Of a DNA stretch of 17,255 nucleotides, positions 13,038 through 17,255 are shown piece after piece. The stretch covers positions 1 to 17,255 of the forward strand of contig DUMX01000214.1 of NCBI GenBank assembly GCA_012839665.1, in the 5' to 3' direction. Within the stretch, counting starts at the first letter, position 1. The number at the start of each line of letters is the position of its first letter. The notes under the pieces are model-generated. The model worked only from the letters and a program-made list of their open reading frames with translations, had not been told where the DNA came from and made no database searches. Source of the DNA: Gelria sp. (GTDB taxonomy: Bacteria > Bacillota > Syntrophomonadia > Syntrophomonadales > Syntrophomonadaceae). The translations under genes were made by a program, and so were the position numbers.

Positions 13038-14516
13038 GTGGAAGAAAACATTATCTTAAATGATATCGCTGAAAGAACTGGAGGCGATATCTATCTGGGA
13101 GTAGTAGGTCCGGTCAGAACGGGTAAGTCTACCTTCATTAAAAGGTTCATGGAAACGATGGTCATTCCCAATATAAAAGATATGTATGACCAGGAACGGG
13201 CCAAAGATGAGCTTCCTCAAAGCGGTGCGGGGAGAACAATCACTACTACGGAGCCCAAATTTGTACCCAATGAAGCAGTGGAAATCACTACCACCAGCGG
13301 CCTCAGCCTGAAGGTTAGAATGGTGGACTGTGTAGGTTATTCCGTTGAAGGGGCACTGGGTTACGAAGAAGATGAAGAACCTCGTATGGTAAGAACTCCC
13401 TGGTTTGACTATGAGGTTCCCTTTGAGGAAGCAGCCGAAATAGGGACCAGGAAGGTTATTGCCGATCATTCCACCATAGGCCTGGTAATTATTACTGACG
13501 GCAGCATCAGTGATATCCCCCGGAGCGCTTATGAAGAACCAGAGGAGAGGGTCATCAATGAATTAAAAGAACTAAACAAGCCCTTTATTATCATATTAAA
13601 TTCTATTCGCCCCTATGACCGGGAGACTCTGGATTTGGCCGAAGAACTAAGTGATAAACATGAGGTCAGCGTTATACCTGCAGATGTAGCCTTGATGTCG
13701 GTAGACCAGATGCTGGGAATATTGGAGGAAGTACTTTACGAATTCCCGGTTCAGGAAGTAAATATCAAACTTCCTCGCTGGGTAGATGAATTGGACCAGG
13801 AATTTTGGCTGCGGGAGAGCCTGGAGGACTCGATCAGAGAAGTACTAAACGGTATTAGAAAGGTAAGAGACATAGATAAAGCCATAGAAAAACTATCAGA
13901 TATCGAAAATATAAGTTATGTGAGTCTGGAGGAAATGAGCCTGGGGACTGGCACCGCTGCTATTGATGTAACCGTACCGGAAGAACTATTTTACCGCTCT
14001 TTAAGTGAAGTGAGCGGCTTTCCTGTTGACGGAACCCATGACATCATGCGGCTCATGAAGGACTTAAGTATTGCTAAAAAAGAATTTGACAAAGTATCAT
14101 CCGCACTGGAAGAAGTGCAGGAGTCCGGTTATGGGGTAGTAACTCCCAGGCTGGAAGAAATGTTCCTAGAAGAACCCGAGCTCATCAGGCAGGGCAGCAG
14201 GTTTGGAGTAAAACTAAAAGCCAAAGCACCATCATTGCATATAATCCGCGCCGATATAACTACCGAGATTACTCCTATCATCGGCACGGAAAAACAGTGT
14301 GAAGAACTGGTACGCTATATGTTGGATGAATTCGAGGATGAGCCCACCAAGATTTGGGATTCCAACATATTTGGCAAATCTTTACACGACCTGGTGCGGG
14401 AAGGCATACAAAACAAGTTGCACCGTATGCCTGAAAATGCCCAGGTTAAACTGCAGGATACCCTGCAAAGGATTGTTAACGAAGGCAGTGGCGGCTTAAT
14501 CTGTATCATCATATGA
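13038..14516 (+). CDS. spoIVA: Spore coat base ATPase SpoIVA
   Basis: Self-assembling ATPase of the mother cell that polymerises on the outer forespore membrane with SpoVM and forms the platform for the coat; it is also needed for cortex formation. The N-terminus NDIAERTGGDIYLGVVGPVR with the Walker A loop GPVRTGKS (24-31, Lys30) is highly characteristic. The Asp of VRMVDCVGYSVEG follows as part of the nucleotide site, and the protein ends GGLICIII, the conserved tail. The length of 492 residues equals that of Bacillus subtilis SpoIVA as I recall it. The start is GTG 13038, set by the conserved N-terminus; the nearest Shine-Dalgarno (13021-13027) is 10-11 bases away, and an out-of-frame ATG lies at 13031. 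Monocistronic, between two terminators. Confidence 0.97.
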   Translation: MEENIILNDIAERTGGDIYLGVVGPVRTGKSTFIKRFMETMVIPNIKDMYDQERAKDELPQSGAGRTITTTEPKFVPNEAVEITTTSGLSLKVRMVDCVGYSVEGALGYEEDEEPRMVRTPWFDYEVPFEEAAEIGTRKVIADHSTIGLVIITDGSISDIPRSAYEEPEERVINELKELNKPFIIILNSIRPYDRETLDLAEELSDKHEVSVIPADVALMSVDQMLGILEEVLYEFPVQEVNIKLPRWVDELDQEFWLRESLEDSIREVLNGIRKVRDIDKAIEKLSDIENISYVSLEEMSLGTGTAAIDVTVPEELFYRSLSEVSGFPVDGTHDIMRLMKDLSIAKKEFDKVSSALEEVQESGYGVVTPRLEEMFLEEPELIRQGSRFGVKLKAKAPSLHIIRADITTEITPIIGTEKQCEELVRYMLDEFEDEPTKIWDSNIFGKSLHDLVREGIQNKLHRMPENAQVKLQDTLQRIVNEGSGGLICIII

Positions 14517-14530
14517 TATAAATAAAATAT

Positions 14531-14566
14531 AAAAAAGGGTTTGCCAGGTGGGCAGGCCCTTTTTTT
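14531..14566 (+). terminator. Rho-independent terminator after spoIVA
   Basis: GGGTTTGCC (14537-14545), a 5-base loop, and GGCAGGCCC (14551-14559) form a 9-bp stem with two G-U pairs, followed by seven T residues (14560-14566) and preceded by six A residues. Confidence 0.9.
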
Positions 14567-14591
14567 ATGCTTCTTGCTGTTTTGATTTAGC

Positions 14592-14620
14592 TGGAAAGCG
14601 GGTGACTAAAATACTATAAT
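14592..14620 (+). promoter_or_regulatory. Sigma-A promoter for the hom-aspartokinase operon
   Basis: TGGAAA (14592-14597, 4 of 6 to TTGACA), a 17-base spacer and a perfect TATAAT (14615-14620). The expected start near 14627 leaves a leader of only about 30 bases, so there is no room for a lysine riboswitch or T-box here; control is more likely through feedback on the enzymes. Confidence 0.6.
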
Positions 14621-14658
14621 TTAAAAGAAGTGTCCTGATTTGATATGGAGGTAATAAA

Positions 14659-15951
14659 ATGATTAACATTGGACTACTGGGATGTGGAACCGTTGGTTCC
14701 GGAGTGGTAGAATTACTCCAAAAAAATAAAGAAACTATTGCCCAAAGAACTGGTGACACGATTGCGCTTAAAAAGGTGTTGGAAAAAGATAAAGATAGAT
14801 GTCGCGCTCTGGGGATTTCGGACGACATGCTGGCTGATGATCTTAACGATATATTAAATGATGCGGATATTAACATCGTGGTAGAGCTGATTGGCGGTAT
14901 TGAGCCTGCTTTTACGTATATTATGAAAGCTATGCAGGCAGGCAAGCATGTAGTGACTGCGAACAAAGATTTAATTGCGGTCAAAGGCAAGGAACTATTT
15001 GATACCGCAGAGGAAAACCGGATTGATTTTTATTTCGAGGCCAGTGTAGCCGGAGGCATTCCTATTGTATATCCCCTGAAGCAATCACTGGCAGCCAACC
15101 GCATTCAGGAAGTAATAGGCATACTAAACGGCACCACTAACTATATTTTAACTAAGATGAGTCGGGAAGGGCAGGAATTTAGCCAGGTTCTGGCCGAGGC
15201 TCAACAACTCGGTTATGCTGAATCTGACCCTACTGCTGATGTAGAAGGTTTAGATGCAGCACGCAAAATTGCCATCCTTTCTTCGATTGCCTTTAACAGC
15301 CGTACTACCCTGGACGATGTCTATGTAGAAGGAATTACCTCCATTACCCCGACCGATATTAAATATGCCCGCGAACTGGGATACGTCATTAAACTACTGG
15401 CTATTGCCAAAGAAGATGAAGAAGGCCGCGTCCAGGCCCGGGTACACCCGGCTTTCTTACCGCTTGGGCACCCATTGGCAGCAGTAAACGATGTTTTCAA
15501 TGCCGTATTTGTCCGTGGTGATGCTGTGGGTGAGGTTATGCACTTTGGGCGGGGGGCAGGGAAAATGCCTACTGCCAGTGCGGTCGTAGGTGATATCATA
15601 GAAATCGGGCGCAACTTGCAGTATCAATCTAATGCTCGTATTGGCTGTACCTGTTACGAAACTAAAACCTTTCTGGGGATTCAGGAACTACAGGCAAAAT
15701 ACTATATACGCATGATGGTAAAAGACCGCCCTGGAGTACTGGCTGGTATTGCCAGTGTTTTTGGAAACAACAATGTCAGCATAGCCAGTGTATTACAAAA
15801 AACGAGTGAAGCTGATATGGCGGAACTAATACTGATAACCCATAAAGTGCGGGAACAGGATTTGCAGGATTCCTTAACAGTTTTTAAGGGAATGAACATA
15901 GTAGGAGCAATTAATAATGTAATCAGGTTGGAGGGCAGTGATGCAGAATAG
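14659..15951 (+). CDS. hom: Homoserine dehydrogenase with C-terminal ACT domain
   Basis: Reduces aspartate semialdehyde to homoserine, the branch point to threonine, methionine and isoleucine. The 430-residue protein shows the NAD(P)-binding loop GLLGCGTVGSG (5-15), the conserved VTANKDLIA (99-107, Lys103), GILNGTTNYILTKM (154-167), and ESDPTADVEGLDAARK (188-203) with the catalytic Lys203. The C-terminal ACT domain (about 350-425, YYIRMMVKDRPGVLAGIASVFG onward) is the expected site for threonine feedback inhibition. The ATG follows TATGGAGGT at good spacing. It is the first gene after a clear promoter, and aspartokinase follows 12 bases after its stop, so the two form an operon for the first and third steps of the aspartate pathway. 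Confidence 0.97.
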   Translation: MINIGLLGCGTVGSGVVELLQKNKETIAQRTGDTIALKKVLEKDKDRCRALGISDDMLADDLNDILNDADINIVVELIGGIEPAFTYIMKAMQAGKHVVTANKDLIAVKGKELFDTAEENRIDFYFEASVAGGIPIVYPLKQSLAANRIQEVIGILNGTTNYILTKMSREGQEFSQVLAEAQQLGYAESDPTADVEGLDAARKIAILSSIAFNSRTTLDDVYVEGITSITPTDIKYARELGYVIKLLAIAKEDEEGRVQARVHPAFLPLGHPLAAVNDVFNAVFVRGDAVGEVMHFGRGAGKMPTASAVVGDIIEIGRNLQYQSNARIGCTCYETKTFLGIQELQAKYYIRMMVKDRPGVLAGIASVFGNNNVSIASVLQKTSEADMAELILITHKVREQDLQDSLTVFKGMNIVGAINNVIRLEGSDAE

Positions 15952-15963
15952 GAGTGAACAAAG

Positions 15964-17187
15964 TTGGGGTTAATTGTTTGTAAATTTGGTGGTAGCTCGG
16001 TAGCCGGCATCGATAAAATCAATAAAGTAGCTTCACGGATAAAAAGTTTGCAGGCCGAAGGATACGGTATAGTAGTAGTAGTTTCAGCCATGGGCGATAC
16101 TACTGATGAATTACTGAAATTAGCAACTGGTATAGGTAATAATCTAAACCTGCGGGAAATGGATGCCCTGCTGGCTACTGGGGAACAGCAATCAGCTGCC
16201 CTGCTGGCGCTTGCTTTAGATAAAATAGGATGTAAAGCTATCTCCCTTACCGGATGGCAGGCCGGAGTAAAAAGTAACTCAAATTATAGTAAGGCAAAAA
16301 TCAGTGGTATTGATAAACAACGTATGGAAAAAGAACTGACTGCCGGTAAAATAGTTGTTGTTGCCGGATTCCAGGGATTATCTGCTGATGGTGATGTCAC
16401 CACCCTGGGGCGGGGAGGCTCAGATACCAGTGCCGTTGCTATAGCGGCCAGCCTGGGAGCCAAGCGTTGTATGATATTTACTGATGTGGATGGCGTATAT
16501 ACGGCTGACCCCAGAATAGTTAAAGAGGCCCAAAAACTACCCTCCATTACCTATGAGGAAATGTTGGAAATGGCCAGCCTGGGAGCAGTTATAATACAGC
16601 CCCGGGCCGTAGAATTCGCTATGCTTTACGGAGTTGACATCGAGGTTTTAAACAGCTTTAGCCTGGAACCGGGCACCATAATAACGGAGGTTACCAACAT
16701 GGAACAGCATAAAATTGTTACTGGAGTTGCTCACGATTGTAAATGTGCTAAAATCGGTATTTTTGATGTACCCGATAAACCAGGTATAGCCGGTATTATT
16801 TTTAGTGCCCTGGCGCGGGCAGGAGTAAACGTGGATATGGTAATTCAGAGTGCTATGCGGGAGGAGCGCAATGACATAGCCTTTACTATTTGCAGCGATG
16901 ATTTACATTTGGCTGTACCTGTAGTAGAAGAGGTAGTAAAAGAAATCGGAGCCTCGGGAATGTCTTATGGTGATAACGTGGCCAAGGTATCTATTATAGG
17001 TGCAGGAATGCAAAGCAACCCGGGAGTTGCCGCTGCCATGTTTGAAGTCCTGGCCACTGAAAATATAAATATACAGATGATAAGTACTTCTGAAATAAAA
17101 GTTTCCTGTATCATTAATGAGGATGATGTAGAAACTGCGATAAAAGCGTTACATCGAAAGTTTAAACTGAACCAGATAAATGATTAA
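15964..17187 (+). CDS. lysC: Aspartokinase (aspartate kinase), alpha subunit
   Basis: Phosphorylates aspartate, the entry step to lysine, diaminopimelate, threonine and methionine; in spore formers it also feeds dipicolinate. Visible motifs are CKFGGSSVA (6-14), VSAMGDTTDEL (40-50), AGFQG (134-138), TTLGRGGSDTSA (146-157) and FTDVDGVYTADPR (172-184), followed by two ACT domains (about 263-407: FDVPDKPGIAGIIF, then VSIIGAGMQSNPGVAAAMF). The 407-residue length fits the short monofunctional type such as Bacillus LysC. The start is TTG 15964, with GGAG (15951-15954) 9 bases upstream. An internal start at 16699 could yield a separate regulatory subunit. The gene name is by family; which amino acid inhibits this enzyme cannot be told from sequence. 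Confidence 0.95.
   Translation: MGLIVCKFGGSSVAGIDKINKVASRIKSLQAEGYGIVVVVSAMGDTTDELLKLATGIGNNLNLREMDALLATGEQQSAALLALALDKIGCKAISLTGWQAGVKSNSNYSKAKISGIDKQRMEKELTAGKIVVVAGFQGLSADGDVTTLGRGGSDTSAVAIAASLGAKRCMIFTDVDGVYTADPRIVKEAQKLPSITYEEMLEMASLGAVIIQPRAVEFAMLYGVDIEVLNSFSLEPGTIITEVTNMEQHKIVTGVAHDCKCAKIGIFDVPDKPGIAGIIFSALARAGVNVDMVIQSAMREERNDIAFTICSDDLHLAVPVVEEVVKEIGASGMSYGDNVAKVSIIGAGMQSNPGVAAAMFEVLATENINIQMISTSEIKVSCIINEDDVETAIKALHRKFKLNQIND
16699..17187 (+). CDS. Aspartokinase beta subunit from an internal in-frame start
   Basis: ATG 16699 (Met246 of aspartokinase) is preceded by a perfect GGAGG (16686-16690) at 8-base spacing, better than the ribosome site of the full-length gene. It would yield a 162-residue protein consisting of the two ACT regulatory domains. 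Bacillus subtilis aspartokinase II and the Corynebacterium enzyme are known alpha2-beta2 complexes whose beta subunit comes from just such an in-phase internal start, and I recall the Bacillus start lying at nearly the same residue. That makes dual translation here likely, although production is not shown by sequence alone. Confidence 0.7.
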   Translation: MEQHKIVTGVAHDCKCAKIGIFDVPDKPGIAGIIFSALARAGVNVDMVIQSAMREERNDIAFTICSDDLHLAVPVVEEVVKEIGASGMSYGDNVAKVSIIGAGMQSNPGVAAAMFEVLATENINIQMISTSEIKVSCIINEDDVETAIKALHRKFKLNQIND

Positions 17188-17207
17188 TAGGAAAATAGAC
17201 GGGGGAA

Positions 17208-17255
17208 TAGACGCGGAAAACGCGGAATAGTAAGGATTTACGCGGATTTTTTTGA
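17208..17255 (-). repeat. TCCGCG-rich interspersed repeat element, copy 2 (reverse orientation, runs off the window)
   Basis: Read on the minus strand, this carries the same 25-base core as copy 1 (exact at 17228-17252) plus two more TCCGCG words (CGCGGA at 17212 and 17221 on the plus strand). It begins about 20 bases after the aspartokinase stop and continues beyond the window end, so its full length is unknown. No terminator for the hom operon is visible before it. Confidence 0.8.

Noticed and set aside
13056..13469. 137-codon minus-strand frame inside spoIVA
   Set aside because: Shadow of a clearly conserved gene; no ribosome site or recognisable protein.
14621..14658. Lysine riboswitch or T-box leader before hom
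   Set aside because: The leader predicted from the TATAAT promoter is only about 30 bases, far too short.

Overview
The window looks like chromosomal core sequence from an endospore-forming, low- to mid-G+C member of the Firmicutes (Bacillota), most likely an anaerobic clostridium of the Syntrophomonas/Pelotomaculum/Moorella kind. The reasons are the SpoIVA and SpoIIP sporulation proteins, the IspH-ribosomal protein S1 fusion, a YIEGIA-family protein, DUF512 followed by Der, and the gpsA-spoIVA adjacency. The genus is an inference from gene content, not from a database match. All confident genes lie on the + strand.

Layout. (1) 56-4294, housekeeping: an IspH/S1 fusion, a small FmdB-type zinc ribbon protein with its own terminator, the molybdenum cofactor guanylyltransferase MobA, and a type 2 isopentenyl diphosphate isomerase (Fni) that ends in a 28-bp palindrome. 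IspH and Fni act in consecutive parts of isoprenoid synthesis. (2) 4362-8248, a tightly packed set of poorly characterised genes around a sporulation enzyme: DUF1614 membrane protein, SpoIIP cell-wall hydrolase with a C-terminal membrane anchor, YIEGIA membrane protein, a 64-residue partner, and two divergent DUF3189 proteins. This is the best candidate in the window for an undescribed system, probably acting in the sporulating cell's membranes. (3) 8459-12857: DUF512 radical-SAM-like protein, the ribosome-assembly GTPase Der, then PlsY and GpsA for phospholipid synthesis. (4) 13038-14516: SpoIVA, the ATPase that builds the spore coat base. (5) 14659-17187: homoserine dehydrogenase and a lysine/threonine-branch aspartokinase, with a clear promoter.

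Two themes stand out. First, translation starts are unusual: 8 of the 17 genes appear to start with something other than ATG. For two of them (Fni and the first DUF3189 gene) no ATG, GTG or TTG exists where protein similarity says the N-terminus lies; AUA or AUU codons sit at the right distance from good Shine-Dalgarno sequences. Two other genes carry strong internal Shine-Dalgarno/ATG pairs at domain boundaries: S1 inside the IspH-S1 gene, and the regulatory beta subunit inside aspartokinase. Second, the intergenic spaces hold two families of interspersed repeats. One is a TCCGCG-rich element with inverted copies about 10 kb apart. The other is a CACTGAA-rich element with two direct copies, one of which supplies the last codons and stop of the DUF512 gene.

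I see no tRNA, rRNA, CRISPR array, insertion sequence, phage gene or toxin-antitoxin pair. Gaps between genes are all under 300 bases and are described below.
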